Part shown: piece after piece, positions 30,234 through 39,011 of the stretch
How positions within the stretch are numbered: the stretch's first letter is position 1
Layout of the letters: every line of letters starts with the position of its first letter
Source: Brevundimonas sp. LM2
GTDB lineage: Bacteria; Pseudomonadota; Alphaproteobacteria; Caulobacterales; Caulobacteraceae
Assembly: GCF_002002865.1 (NCBI RefSeq)
Contig: NZ_CP019508.1
Span: 2,026,501 to 2,090,500, forward strand
Reading direction: 5' to 3'
Length of the DNA stretch: 64,000 nucleotides
Position numbers and translations under genes: made by a program
Notes under the pieces: generated by a model
What the model was told of the DNA's origin: nothing
Database searches by the model: none
The model's input: only the letters and a program-made list of their open reading frames with translations

Positions 30234-30847
30234 CGCTCGATCGTCCCCGTGCGACGAATCTTCTTCTGCAGCTGCAGCAGGCCGTAGATCAGGGCCTCGG
30301 CCGTCGGCGGGCAGCCGGGCACATAGACGTCGACCGGCACGATCCGGTCGCAGCCGCGCACAACGCTGTAGCTGTAGTGATAATAGCCGCCGCCGTTGGC
30401 GCAGCTGCCCATGGACAGGACATACCGCGGGTCCGGCATCTGGTCGTAGACCTTGCGCAGGGCCGGAGCCATCTTGTTGGTCAGGGTGCCGGCGACGATC
30501 ATCAGGTCCGACTGGCGCGGGCTGGCGCGCGGGGCCATGCCGAACCGCTCCAGGTCATAGCGCGGCATCGAGGCCTGGATCATCTCCACGGCGCAGCAGG
30601 CGAGCCCGAACGTCATCCACATCAGGGAGCCGGTGCGGGCCCAGTTGATCACGTCGTCCATTGAGGCGGTCAGGAAGCCCTGCTCGGCGACCTCGGTGTT
30701 GATGGCCTCGAAGAACTTGTCGTGAATCTTGGGGTCATAGCCCTCGACGGTCGAGCGACCGCCCTGGCCATAGGCGGTCGGCAGCGGCGACGAGGCGCCG
30801 ATCAGGCCGCCGGTCGAACCGGTCGACGGGGGTGCGATCACTGCCAT
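30230..30847 (-). CDS. nuoB: NADH-quinone oxidoreductase subunit B
   Basis: NuoB holds cluster N2, the last iron-sulfur centre before quinone. The 205-residue product has the adjacent Cys pair in GLACCAVEM, a third in [11 protein letters not shown] and a fourth in [11 protein letters not shown]. An N-terminal extension of about 40 Gly/Ser/Thr-rich residues precedes the core. The ATG at 30847 lies ten bases inside the end of nuoA. Longer upstream frames are nuoA shadows. Confidence 0.96.
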   Translation of the reverse strand: MAVIAPPSTGSTGGLIGASSPLPTAYGQGGRSTVEGYDPKIHDKFFEAINTEVAEQGFLTASMDDVINWARTGSLMWMTFGLACCAVEMIQASMPRYDLERFGMAPRASPRQSDLMIVAGTLTNKMAPALRKVYDQMPDPRYVLSMGSCANGGGYYHYSYSVVRGCDRIVPVDVYVPGCPPTAEALIYGLLQLQKKIRRTGTIER

Positions 30848-31215
30848 TCCAGCGCGCCCTTCTTCCATTCGTAGATGAAGCCGACCGTCAGCACGCCCAG
30901 GAAGGCCATCATCGACCAGAAGGCGAACACCATCGTGCCCTGCGCCAGGTCGAAGATCGACACGGCCCAGGGGAACAGGAACGCCACCTCGAGATCGAAG
31001 ATGATGAACAGGATCGAGACCAGATAGAACCGGACATCGAACTTCATCCGCGCGTCGTCGAAGGCGTTGAAGCCGCACTCATAGGCCGACAGCTTCTCGC
31101 TGTCCGGGTTGGACGGGGCCAGGGCCCAGGCGGCGATCATGAAGCCGAGACCCAGCACGGTCGCGATCCCGAGGAAGATCACGATGGGCAGGTATTGCAG
31201 AAGGAATGCATTCAT
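30838..31215 (-). CDS. nuoA: NADH-quinone oxidoreductase subunit A
   Basis: NuoA is a three-helix membrane subunit near the quinone entry of complex I. The 125-residue product contains [20 protein letters not shown], with the conserved Cys and acidic residues of the flexible loop, and [14 protein letters not shown]. It is the first gene of the nuo operon. The start is ATG 31215. The promoter should lie in the 198-bp region shared with the divergent transporter gene. Confidence 0.96.
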   Translation of the reverse strand: MNAFLLQYLPIVIFLGIATVLGLGFMIAAWALAPSNPDSEKLSAYECGFNAFDDARMKFDVRFYLVSILFIIFDLEVAFLFPWAVSIFDLAQGTMVFAFWSMMAFLGVLTVGFIYEWKKGALEWQ

Positions 31216-31257
31216 CAGGACAGGTCCCTGCCGCGGTGGGGAGTGGCGGCGGATTCG

Positions 31258-31272
31258 GGGTCTTCTAGACCC
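31258..31272. promoter_or_regulatory. Small palindrome in the nuoA upstream region
   Basis: A perfect 6-bp inverted repeat, GGGTCT-TCT-AGACCC, lies 43 bases upstream of the nuoA start, in the 198-bp region (31216-31413) between the divergent nuoA and AbgT-family genes. It could be an operator or an mRNA leader hairpin. I could not assign clear -35/-10 elements for either gene. Confidence 0.3.
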
Positions 31273-31413
31273 AAGATCGCGGCGGTTCAAACCCATGCGA
31301 CGAAAGGCTTTTCATTGAGAATGGCTCGCAAGGATTGACGGCTCAGCTTGCCCTCCCCGGCCGGCCTCTGGCCATATGCACGGCTCCGTCATTTCGAAGG
31401 ACCGCGCCAGCCC

Positions 31414-33000
31414 ATGAGCGACGTGACGCCCGACAGCCTTCCCCCCGGCCGGGGCTTTCTCGGCCTTGTCGAACGCATCGGCAATCGCCTGCCCGATCCC
31501 GCCTTCCTGTTCCTCTGGCTGATCCTGGGCTTGATCGTACTGAGTATGATCGGGTGCGCGCTCGGCTGGTCGGCCGTCAATCCGGTGACCGGCGAGACCC
31601 TGGTCGCCCAGAGCCTGCTGTCGTCGGAAAACCTGTCGAACCTGATCATCGGCATGCCGCGGACCCTGGCCGACTTCCCGCCGTTGGGGATCGTGATCAT
31701 CATCATCTACGGGGCCGCGGTCGCGGAGCGGACGGGCCTGTTCACCACGGCGATCCGCGGCGCGCTGCTGAACGCGCCCAAGATGATCCTGACGCCTGTC
31801 GTGGTCATCGTCGGCATGGTGTCGCACCACGCGTCGGACGCCTCCTATGTCGTGGTCATCCCCCTGGCGGCCGTCATCTTCGCGGCGGCGGGGCGCCACC
31901 CCCTGGCGGGGCTGGCGGCGGGCTTCGCCGCCGTGTCGGGCGGCTATGCGGGCAATCTGTTTCCGGGAGCCTCGGACGCCCTGATCCTGGGCATCACCGA
32001 ACCGGCCGCCCACCTGATCGACCCGACCTATCAGGTGAGCATCGCCGGCAACTGGTTCTTCATCGTCGGCGTGGTGATCGTCTTCACCCCGATCGTCTGG
32101 TTCCTGACCGACCGGGTGATCGAGCCCCGCCTGGGCGTATGGCGGCCGGCCGAGGGGGTGGCCCCGCCGGCGCTCGAGGAACGTCAGCCGCTGACTGGAC
32201 CGCAGAAGAAGGGCCTGGCCTATGCCGGCCTGGCGCTGCTGGCCATGATCGCCTTGTGGACGCTCATCGCCACCCTCCCCGCCTCGCCCTTCATCGATGC
32301 CGAGGCCGAGCCCGCACAGCGGTTCAATCCGCTCTATCGGTCCCTCGCCGCCTTCTTCGCCGTGACCTTCTTCGTCACCGGGGCCGCCTATGGCGTCGGC
32401 GCGGCCACGATCCGCAGCCATCGCGACCTGGTGCGGATGATGGGCGAGGGCATATCCGTTCTGGCCCCCTACATCGTCCTGGTGTTCTTCGCGGCCCACT
32501 TCGTCGCCATGTTCAACTGGTCGGGACTGGGGCCGATCCTGGCGGTCAATGCGGCCGCCTCGCTGCGCGAACTGGCCATGCCGGCCCCGCTGCTGCTGAT
32601 CGTGGTGGTGCTGGTCTCCTGCGTCTTCGATCTGTTCATCGGCTCGGCCTCGGCCAAATGGTCGGCCCTGGCCCCGATCGTGGTGCCGATGTTCATGCTG
32701 CTGGGCATCAGCCCCGAGATGACCACCGCCGCCTACCGGATGGGGGATTCGGTCACCAACATCGCCACGCCGCTGATGAGCTATTTCCCCCTGATCCTGG
32801 CCTTCGCCCAGCGCTGGGATCCGCGCTTCGGTCTCGGCTCGCTGATGGCGACCATGCTGCCCTACGCCGGGGCCTTTCTGGTGGCCGGGCTGATCATGGT
32901 GGCGGCCTGGGTGGCGCTGGACCTGCCGCTGGGGCCGGGCGTCGGGGTGCACTACGAGCCGCCGCCGATGATGTCCGGTTCGGCGATCGCAGTCCGATGA
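31414..33000 (+). CDS. AbgT-family transporter
   Basis: AbgT proteins import p-aminobenzoyl-glutamate in E. coli, and related members (MtrF, YdaH) export sulfonamide antimetabolites. The 528-residue product is hydrophobic with about a dozen helices. It carries the HHASDASYVVVIPLAA segment, the hairpin region GYAGNLFPGASDALILGITEPAA, and a C-terminal counterpart with MGDSVTNIATPLMSYFPL. These match the two-repeat inverted layout of the family. The ATG at 31414 follows GCCAGCCC without a strong ribosome site. No abgA/B hydrolase genes are nearby, so the substrate is unknown. Confidence 0.88.
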   Translation: MSDVTPDSLPPGRGFLGLVERIGNRLPDPAFLFLWLILGLIVLSMIGCALGWSAVNPVTGETLVAQSLLSSENLSNLIIGMPRTLADFPPLGIVIIIIYGAAVAERTGLFTTAIRGALLNAPKMILTPVVVIVGMVSHHASDASYVVVIPLAAVIFAAAGRHPLAGLAAGFAAVSGGYAGNLFPGASDALILGITEPAAHLIDPTYQVSIAGNWFFIVGVVIVFTPIVWFLTDRVIEPRLGVWRPAEGVAPPALEERQPLTGPQKKGLAYAGLALLAMIALWTLIATLPASPFIDAEAEPAQRFNPLYRSLAAFFAVTFFVTGAAYGVGAATIRSHRDLVRMMGEGISVLAPYIVLVFFAAHFVAMFNWSGLGPILAVNAAASLRELAMPAPLLLIVVVLVSCVFDLFIGSASAKWSALAPIVVPMFMLLGISPEMTTAAYRMGDSVTNIATPLMSYFPLILAFAQRWDPRFGLGSLMATMLPYAGAFLVAGLIMVAAWVALDLPLGPGVGVHYEPPPMMSGSAIAVR

Positions 33001-33068
33001 AGAAGTTTGAATATGCTCTCGATCGTCGCTTGACACACCCGCGAGCCCCCGCCTAAACGACGCCCCTC

Positions 33069-33090
33069 GCTGCGGAGGAAACGCCGCAGC
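33069..33090 (+). other. Stem-loop between the AbgT-family gene and tRNA-Asp
   Basis: A perfect 7-bp inverted repeat, GCTGCGG/CCGCAGC with an 8-base loop, lies 68 bases after the transporter stop and 7 bases before tRNA-Asp. There is no T-run behind it. It may end the transporter transcript or guide tRNA 5' processing. Confidence 0.35.
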
Positions 33091-33097
33091 GGGAAAC

Positions 33098-33174
33098 GCG
33101 GGTGTAGCTCAGTTGGTTAGAGTGCCGGCCTGTCACGCCGGAGGTCGCGGGTTCGAGTCCCGTCACTCGCGCCA
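33098..33174 (+). tRNA. tRNA-Asp (anticodon GTC)
   Basis: This is a 77-base cloverleaf with an encoded CCA end. The acceptor stem is GCGGGTG/CACTCGC with one G-U pair. The D-arm has AGCTCAGTTGGTTAGAG, the anticodon stem CCGGC/GCCGG holds loop CTGTCAC with GTC at 33132-33134, and the T-arm has GGTTCGAGTCC. The discriminator is G, as expected for tRNA-Asp. Confidence 0.97.
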
Positions 33175-33202
33175 TCTCTTCTGAAGCAGAAGGGATGGCG
33201 CG
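33168..33202 (+). terminator. Intrinsic terminator sharing the tRNA-Asp 3' end
   Basis: A long hairpin pairs CGCGCCATC with GATGGCGCG and CTTCTG with CAGAAG, separated by one G-U pair, with a 3-base AAG loop: 16 pairs in all. It is followed at 33203 onward by a pyrimidine tract ending in TTTTT. The first seven bases of the stem are the tRNA 3' end including CCA. It fits a Rho-independent terminator for tRNA-Asp. Confidence 0.7.
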
Positions 33203-33233
33203 CTCCCCCTCTCTCTCTTTTTAGTTCGCTAAC

Positions 33234-33302
33234 GCTCGCGACGCGGTCGCTTGCCGCTTAAGCGCGGTTTCCTATTGTCCGCAAATGCTCGCGACGCGGT
33301 CG
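33234..33302. repeat. 16-bp direct repeat downstream of tRNA-Asp
   Basis: GCTCGCGACGCGGTCG occurs exactly at 33234-33249 and again at 33287-33302, 53 bases apart, in the 219-bp region between tRNA-Asp and the next gene. The text after each copy is also loosely similar. This suggests a small local duplication or paired binding sites. I see no coding content there. Confidence 0.7.
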
Positions 33303-33393
33303 GTCGCTGCCTGAGCGCGTGGTTGACGGCTGACTCCAAGCATGGGTTTCTCGCGGTTCGGTTCTCTGAGGCCGACGCTTCGGGACGCTGCTC

Positions 33394-34668
33394 TTGCCTG
33401 TCTCCGCCGACCCCACAGCGCCGATCTGGGCCCCGCCGGTGCGTCCGCCCGTTCCACGTAACCTCTGCACCGACTGCGGCGTGTCGCGGATGGAGGACCC
33501 CAGCCTCTGCGGCAAGGCCTGCCAATTCATCAAGCCCGACTATCCGGCGCTGGAGACCCGCATCCACGGGCGACCGCGCGATCCTGCGCAGACGCCGGAC
33601 GAGCTGTTCTTCGGCCCGGTTCGCCGCATGGTGCGGGCGACGCTGAAAGCCCCTGCCCCCGGCGCCCAGTGGACGGGCATCACCACCCGAATCGGCGAGC
33701 GACTGCTGGAGAGCGGGACCGTCGATGCCGTCCTGACCATGGCCCCGGACCCGGACGACAAGTGGCGCCCCATGCCGGTGCTGGTGACCGAGGCCTCGGC
33801 GATGGCCGAGGTGCGGGGCATGCGGATGGGCTATGCGCCCCTGTTGGCTCTGCTGGAGGACGCCCGGGCCCAGGGCTATCGTCGCCTCGCCGTCATCGGC
33901 ATCCCCTGCCAGATCTATGCCCTGCGCAGCCTGGAGGCCGATCTGGGGCTGGACGCCCTCTACGTCATCGGCACGCCCTGTTCGGACAACACCACGACCG
34001 AGCGGTTCCACGAATTCCTGGCCCTGCTGTCGGAGCATCCCGACACCATCACCTATCTGGAGTTCCGCGCCGACTATCACGTCGAGCTGCGCTTTACCGA
34101 CGGACGGGTGAGGACCATCCCCTTCCTGTCCCTGCCGATCTCGCAGCTGGCCCCGGACTTCTTCCCGCTCACCTGCCGGACCTGCGTCGACTACACCAAT
34201 GCCCTGGCCGACATCACGGTCGGCTATATGGCTGGCGAGGGAGAGCAGTGGCTGCTGGTCCGCAATGCGCGCGGAGAGGCTCTGCTGGACCTGCTGGGGG
34301 ATGAGGTCCGGCTGTCGGCTCCCGGAGACAAGGGAAAACGCAAGGCGGCCGTGGCGGGCTTCATCGCCAACGTCGAACGCGCAGCCGGCGGCCTGCCGCT
34401 GCGTCGCATGCCCGACTGGGTCCGGCCGATCGTCAGCTGGCTGCAGCCGCGCACCGGCCCGCGCGGCCTGGAGTTCGCCCGCACCCGGGTCGAGATGAAG
34501 GCGGCCGAGACCGTGATCCACCTGCGACGCGAGGAACCGCGCCGGATGAAGTCCATGATCCCCGACCACCTCTGGAGCCTGGTCGCGCCCTACGGCCTGA
34601 CGCCGGCGGATGGCGAGCGCCGTTCCGACGTGGAAAAGGGCCGATCGCTCAGAGGCGGCGATACATGA
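33394..34668 (+). CDS. FrhB/BciB-like iron-sulfur flavoprotein
   Basis: This 424-residue protein belongs to the coenzyme F420 hydrogenase/dehydrogenase beta-subunit family. In phototrophs that family includes BciB, the ferredoxin-dependent divinyl-chlorophyllide 8-vinyl reductase. Two iron-sulfur regions are visible: N-terminal LCTDCGVSRMEDPSLCGKAC and mid-protein TCRTCVDYTNALADITVGYM, with IGIPCQIYALR and GTPCSDN between. The TTG start at 33394 is uncertain. A later start would remove the first cluster. Other genes in the window are not photosynthetic. A BciB role is plausible if the organism makes bacteriochlorophyll. Confidence 0.75.
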   Translation: MPVSADPTAPIWAPPVRPPVPRNLCTDCGVSRMEDPSLCGKACQFIKPDYPALETRIHGRPRDPAQTPDELFFGPVRRMVRATLKAPAPGAQWTGITTRIGERLLESGTVDAVLTMAPDPDDKWRPMPVLVTEASAMAEVRGMRMGYAPLLALLEDARAQGYRRLAVIGIPCQIYALRSLEADLGLDALYVIGTPCSDNTTTERFHEFLALLSEHPDTITYLEFRADYHVELRFTDGRVRTIPFLSLPISQLAPDFFPLTCRTCVDYTNALADITVGYMAGEGEQWLLVRNARGEALLDLLGDEVRLSAPGDKGKRKAAVAGFIANVERAAGGLPLRRMPDWVRPIVSWLQPRTGPRGLEFARTRVEMKAAETVIHLRREEPRRMKSMIPDHLWSLVAPYGLTPADGERRSDVEKGRSLRGGDT

Positions 34669-35143
34669 TGTGAAGGCCCACCAGGCCTCGCGTGGGATGA
34701 TCGAACGCCTCCGGCACCGTGGCGAGGATGTCGAATCCCAGCGAGGCCCACAGGGTCACTGCGGCGACATTCGTCTCGACCACGGCGTTGAACTGCATCG
34801 CCCGAAAGCCGGCGTCGCGCGCCCGGTCCAGCACAGTCTGGCCCAGCAGACGGCCCAAACCCCGGCCCCTGGCGTCGGCGTCGACCATGCAGCTGGCGTT
34901 GGCCACATGCGCGCCCGGCCCCATCTGGTTGGGCGTGATCTTGGCGGTGCCCAGCACCTGCTCGCCGTCGACGGCCACCAGGGTTAAGCCCGGCGGCGGG
35001 ATTATCCACAGGCCGCGGGCATCGGTTTCCGCCAGGTCGCGGGGCCAGGTATAGGTTTCGCCCGCCCGCACGACGGCCTCGACGATCGGCCAGATCGCCG
35101 GCCAGTCCGCGTCGGTCGCGGGCCGGACGACGATCTGGCTCAC
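34649..35143 (-). CDS. GNAT-family N-acetyltransferase
   Basis: This 164-residue GNAT protein transfers an acetyl group from acetyl-CoA to an unknown substrate. The fold is visible as VVRPATDADWPAIWPIVEAVV at the N-terminus, the acetyl-CoA loop DADARGRGLGRLLG (about residues 88-101), and NVAAVTLWASLGFDILATVPEAF. The start is GTG at 35143, sharing GTGA with the mfd stop. Its 3' end overlaps the convergent FrhB/BciB-like gene by 20 bases. Confidence 0.88.
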   Translation of the reverse strand: MSQIVVRPATDADWPAIWPIVEAVVRAGETYTWPRDLAETDARGLWIIPPPGLTLVAVDGEQVLGTAKITPNQMGPGAHVANASCMVDADARGRGLGRLLGQTVLDRARDAGFRAMQFNAVVETNVAAVTLWASLGFDILATVPEAFDHPTRGLVGLHIMYRRL

Positions 35144-38100
35144 GCCCCGGCGACCCGGGCCAGGTCCGTGGTGATTCGCTCCGCGACCTTCAGACGGTCC
35201 TCGGAGGTCGGCCAGTCGCCCTTGACGACGATCTTCTGGTCCGGCCGGATCTTCCAGGTCGCATGGTTTTTCTGGATCAGCCCGACCAGACCGGCCGGAT
35301 TGGGGAAGCGGTTGTCGCGCAGGGTCAGGACGCAGCCCTTGGGCCCGATGTCGATCCGCTCGATACAGGCCGTCTTGCAGTTGGCCTTGATCCCGACGAT
35401 CCGCAGCAGCTGCTTGGCCTCGTCCGGCAGCGGGCCGAACCGGTCGATCAGCTCGGCGGCCAGGGCCTCGCGGGACTGATTGTTCTCGGCGTCCGACAGC
35501 CGGCGATACAGGCTGAGCCGGACGTTGAGGTCCGAGACATAGTCCTCGGGGATCAGCACCGCCGCCCCCACGTTGATGGCCGGGGACCAGCCCCGGTCGA
35601 CCACGCCCTCGCTACCGTTCTGGCGAAGCTCGGCCACCGCGTCCTCCAGCATCTGCTGGTACAGCTCGACCCCGACCTCGCGAATGTGGCCCGACTGCTC
35701 GTCGCCCAGCAGATTGCCGCCGCCGCGCTGGTCCAGATCGTGGCTGGCCAGCTGGAACCCGGCCCCCAGGTTGTCGAGCGACTGCAGCACCTGCAGCCGC
35801 CGCTCGGCCGAGAGGGTCAGCGGCTTGGTGGCGTCGGTCGTCAGATAGGCGAAGGCGCGGGCCTTGGAGCGCCCGATCCGGCCCCGGATCTGGTGCAGCT
35901 GGGCCAGGCCGAACATGTCGGCCCGGTGCACGATCAGGGTGTTGGCGGTCGGAATGTCGATGCCGCTTTCGACGATGGTGGTCGAGACCAGCACGTCATA
36001 ACTGCCGTCGTAGAAGGCGCTCATCACGTCCTCCAGCTGGGTCGGGCTCATCTGGCCGTGACCGACCACGAATTTGATCTCCGGCACCTGCTCGCGCAGG
36101 AACCGCTCGATCTCGGGCAGGTCGGACAGGCGCGCACAGACGTAGAAGGCCTGACCGCCGCGGTATTTCTCGCGCAGCAGGGCCTCGCGCACCATCACCG
36201 CATCCCACGGCGCGACATAGGTCCGGACGGCCAGACGATCGACCGGCGGGGTGGCGATGATCGACATCTCGCGGATGCCGGACAGGGCCATCTGCAAGGT
36301 CCGCGGGATCGGTGTGGCGGTCAGGGTCAGCAGATGCACGTCGGCGCGCAGGCTCTTGAGCTTCTCCTTGTGCTTGACCCCGAAATGCTGCTCCTCGTCG
36401 ACGATCACCAAGCCAAGGTCCTTGAACCCCACCTGTTCGGCCAGCACCGCATGGGTGCCGACGACGATCTCGAACGTCCCGTCCTTCAGCCCCGCCCGGG
36501 TCTCGCCCGCGTCCTTGGCCGTGACCATGCGCGACAGGTGCCGGACCTTGATCGGCCAGCCGGCGAAGCGCTCGCTGAAGGTCTTGAAATGCTGGCGGGT
36601 CAGCAGGGTCGTCGGGCAGACGATGGCCACCTGCTGCCCGGTCATGGCGACGACGAAGGCGGCGCGGATGGCGACCTCGGTCTTGCCGAAGCCGACGTCG
36701 CCGCAGATCAGCCGGTCCATCGGCACGCCCTTGCCGAGATCCTCCAGCACGTCGCCGATGGCGTTCAGCTGGTCGTCCGTCTCCTCATAGGGGAAGCGGG
36801 CGCAGAACTCGTCGAACAGGCCGTGCGGCGGGGTGATGGCCTCTCCGACCCGCAGGGCGCGCTTGGCGGCCAGGGCGATCAGTCCCTCGGCCATGTCGCG
36901 CAGGCGGGCCTTGGCCTTGGCCTTGCGTCCCTGCCACGCCGCCCCGCCCAGCCGGTCCAGCTGGACCCCGTCGGATTCGGACCCGTAGCGGGTCAGCAGG
37001 TCGATGTTCTCGACCGGCAGATAGAGCTTGCTCTCGCCCGCATACAGCAGCTCGAGGCAGTCGTGCGGGGCCTGCTGGATGTCCAGCGTCTTCAGCCCCT
37101 CATAGCGGCCGATGCCGTGGTCCAGGTGGACCACCAGATCCCCGGTCGTCAGGGCCGAGGCCTCGGCCAGGAAATTCGAGGCCCTGCGCTTGCGCTTGGG
37201 CCGCGCCAGCCGGTCGCCCAGGATGTCGGTCTCGGAAATGACCGCGACGTCGGCCGTGGTGAAGCCGTGCTCGACCGGCAGGATGGCCCGCAGATACAGG
37301 TCCCTGGACGCCGCCTGCACATCGGCCCAGTCGCGGACGGGCACCACGTGATCCAGGCCGTGGTCGGCCAGCATGACGCCCAGCCGATCCGAAGACCCCT
37401 CGGTCCAGGAGGCGAACACCACCCGCTTGCCGTCCGCCTTGAGCGCGGCGGCATGATGAGCCACGGCCTCGAACAGGTTGACGCTGTCCTGGGCGCGTTC
37501 AGCGGCGAAGGTCCGGCCGAGCCGGCCCCCGGCATCCTCGGCAGCCCCGTCAAACGGGGTCAGGCGGCGCACGGCCCGGCCGGCCAGGGCCGAGTTCCAG
37601 TCCGCCTCGGGCAGATACAGGCGTTCCGGGGCCAGGGCCCGGTTCGCCGCCCCGCCCTTGGTCTTGGACGCCTCGCGCCGCGCCTCGGCCGCATCGCGCG
37701 TCAGGGCCCAGCGCTCGCCCCGCGCCGCCTCGACCTGATGGTCCAGGAAGATCGCGGCCCGGTCGGGCAGGTAGTCGAACAGGGTCTCGAGGTTCGGATA
37801 GAGCAGCGGCAGCCAGTGCTCCATGCCCTGACGCCGCGCGCCCTCGCTGACGGCGGCATACAGCGGATCGTCGCCCGCGGCCCCGAACAGGTTCAGATAG
37901 CCGGTGCGAAAGCGGCTGATCGTGTCGGGGTTCAGCAGCGCCTCGGACACCGGCGACAGGGCCACGTCGCGGCGTTGTCCGGTGGAGCGCTGGGTCAGGG
38001 GGTCGAAAGTGCGGATCGATTCCAGCTCGGCCCCGAACATGTCGAGGCGCACCGGCTCCTCGAAGCCCGGCGGAAAGACGTCGATGACCCCGCCGCGCAC

Positions 38101-38592
38101 GGCGTATTCGCCCCGCTCGTTGACGGTGGAGGCCCGCATATAGCCGTTGGTGGTGAAATACTGCTCGAGAGCGACCGTATCGAGCTCCCGCCCAACGACC
38201 GCATCGAAGCCGGCCGAGGTGGTCACCTCGCGCGGCGGCGTCCGCTGCATCGCCGCCGCCACGGTCGTGACCAGCAGCAGGGGGGTGCGGTCGCTGGGAT
38301 CGCGCCGGGCCAGGGTCGTCAACGCCGCCATCCGCTCCGCCGAGACACCGGACGTCGGGCTGAGCCGGTCGTAGGGCAGGCAGTCCCAGGCCGGGAACTC
38401 GAGGATCTCGACGTCCTTGGCGAAGAACCGGAAGGCCTGGACGAAGGCGCTGGACCGCGAGAAGTCGCGCGCCACGAAGACGCCGATCCCGCCCGCCGCC
38501 TTCAACCGCTCGGCGACGATCAGGGCGTCGAGCCCCTCCGGCGCCCCGCCCAGCTCGTGATCGGTGCGCCGCTCCGGGCCGGCTCCGTCCAT
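35140..38592 (-). CDS. mfd: Transcription-repair coupling factor
   Basis: Mfd displaces RNA polymerase stalled at DNA damage and recruits UvrA. The 1150-residue product has, in order, the UvrB-like N-terminal domains and the CarD-like RNA-polymerase-interacting domain (GDLVVHLDHGIGRYEGL, about residues 480-496). A RecG-like translocase with Walker A GDVGFGKTEVA and the DEEQ box VIVDEEQHFG follows, and then a C-terminal regulatory domain. The ATG at 38592 overlaps the sdhE stop as TGATG. Length matches the family. Confidence 0.97.
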   Translation of the reverse strand: MDGAGPERRTDHELGGAPEGLDALIVAERLKAAGGIGVFVARDFSRSSAFVQAFRFFAKDVEILEFPAWDCLPYDRLSPTSGVSAERMAALTTLARRDPSDRTPLLLVTTVAAAMQRTPPREVTTSAGFDAVVGRELDTVALEQYFTTNGYMRASTVNERGEYAVRGGVIDVFPPGFEEPVRLDMFGAELESIRTFDPLTQRSTGQRRDVALSPVSEALLNPDTISRFRTGYLNLFGAAGDDPLYAAVSEGARRQGMEHWLPLLYPNLETLFDYLPDRAAIFLDHQVEAARGERWALTRDAAEARREASKTKGGAANRALAPERLYLPEADWNSALAGRAVRRLTPFDGAAEDAGGRLGRTFAAERAQDSVNLFEAVAHHAAALKADGKRVVFASWTEGSSDRLGVMLADHGLDHVVPVRDWADVQAASRDLYLRAILPVEHGFTTADVAVISETDILGDRLARPKRKRRASNFLAEASALTTGDLVVHLDHGIGRYEGLKTLDIQQAPHDCLELLYAGESKLYLPVENIDLLTRYGSESDGVQLDRLGGAAWQGRKAKAKARLRDMAEGLIALAAKRALRVGEAITPPHGLFDEFCARFPYEETDDQLNAIGDVLEDLGKGVPMDRLICGDVGFGKTEVAIRAAFVVAMTGQQVAIVCPTTLLTRQHFKTFSERFAGWPIKVRHLSRMVTAKDAGETRAGLKDGTFEIVVGTHAVLAEQVGFKDLGLVIVDEEQHFGVKHKEKLKSLRADVHLLTLTATPIPRTLQMALSGIREMSIIATPPVDRLAVRTYVAPWDAVMVREALLREKYRGGQAFYVCARLSDLPEIERFLREQVPEIKFVVGHGQMSPTQLEDVMSAFYDGSYDVLVSTTIVESGIDIPTANTLIVHRADMFGLAQLHQIRGRIGRSKARAFAYLTTDATKPLTLSAERRLQVLQSLDNLGAGFQLASHDLDQRGGGNLLGDEQSGHIREVGVELYQQMLEDAVAELRQNGSEGVVDRGWSPAINVGAAVLIPEDYVSDLNVRLSLYRRLSDAENNQSREALAAELIDRFGPLPDEAKQLLRIVGIKANCKTACIERIDIGPKGCVLTLRDNRFPNPAGLVGLIQKNHATWKIRPDQKIVVKGDWPTSEDRLKVAERITTDLARVAGA

Positions 38593-38912
38593 CAACCCGC
38601 GCCCTCGGCCACGGCCGCCGCCACGTGGGCGCGCATGAAGGTACGCAGCTTCTGCATCAGGGGGGTGTCATGTTCAGCCGGCGTGGGCTGGGTCTCGATG
38701 ATCCAGGCGTACAGCTCGTGGTCGTTGTCCTCGGCGAGCAGGGCCTCGAGCTGGTCCAGGTCTGCGTCGCTCAGGCCCGCGCCCTCGCGCTCCATGAACG
38801 GGCCCAGCACCAGGTCCGCCTCGCGGAAGCCGCGCCGCCAGGCGCGGAAGGTGATCCGGCCCAGCCGCTGCTGGCGAAGATCGGTCTCGGCACGCGCATT
38901 GTTATCGGCCAC
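38592..38912 (-). CDS. sdhE: Succinate dehydrogenase flavinylation factor SdhE
   Basis: SdhE helps attach FAD covalently to the succinate dehydrogenase flavoprotein. The 106-residue product has the small all-helical fold with ITFRAWRRGFREADLVLGPFME, the place of the family RGxxE motif, here spelled RGFREAD. It ends in an Ala-rich helix. The start is GTG at 38912. It is coupled to mfd, as in many alphaproteobacteria, and faces recG across a 99-bp gap. Confidence 0.9.
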   Translation of the reverse strand: MADNNARAETDLRQQRLGRITFRAWRRGFREADLVLGPFMEREGAGLSDADLDQLEALLAEDNDHELYAWIIETQPTPAEHDTPLMQKLRTFMRAHVAAAVAEGAG

Positions 38913-39011
38913 AAGAATCCTTGCCCGGTCCTGTCATTCGTAAGGATGAAGCAGATAGCGCTCTGCACGGCGTTTCGCCAGCGCCACGGCACCGTCTAAG
39001 CTGTCGCACTG

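Noticed and set aside
31216..31413. Defined sigma-70-type promoters for nuoA and the AbgT-family gene
   Set aside because: A TTGACG hexamer occurs at 31335 on the plus strand, but no -10 box sits at a proper distance.
31312..33036. A 574-codon minus-strand frame opposite the AbgT-family gene
   Set aside because: The composition is typical antisense of a membrane protein, and the plus-strand gene has clear transporter motifs.
33098..33393. Genomic island or prophage attachment at tRNA-Asp
   Set aside because: No integrase or phage gene and no direct copy of the tRNA end are found in the window.
35263..38943. A 1226-codon plus-strand open frame opposite mfd
   Set aside because: It mirrors mfd, which has full-length family motifs. 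The antisense product has no recognisable fold.
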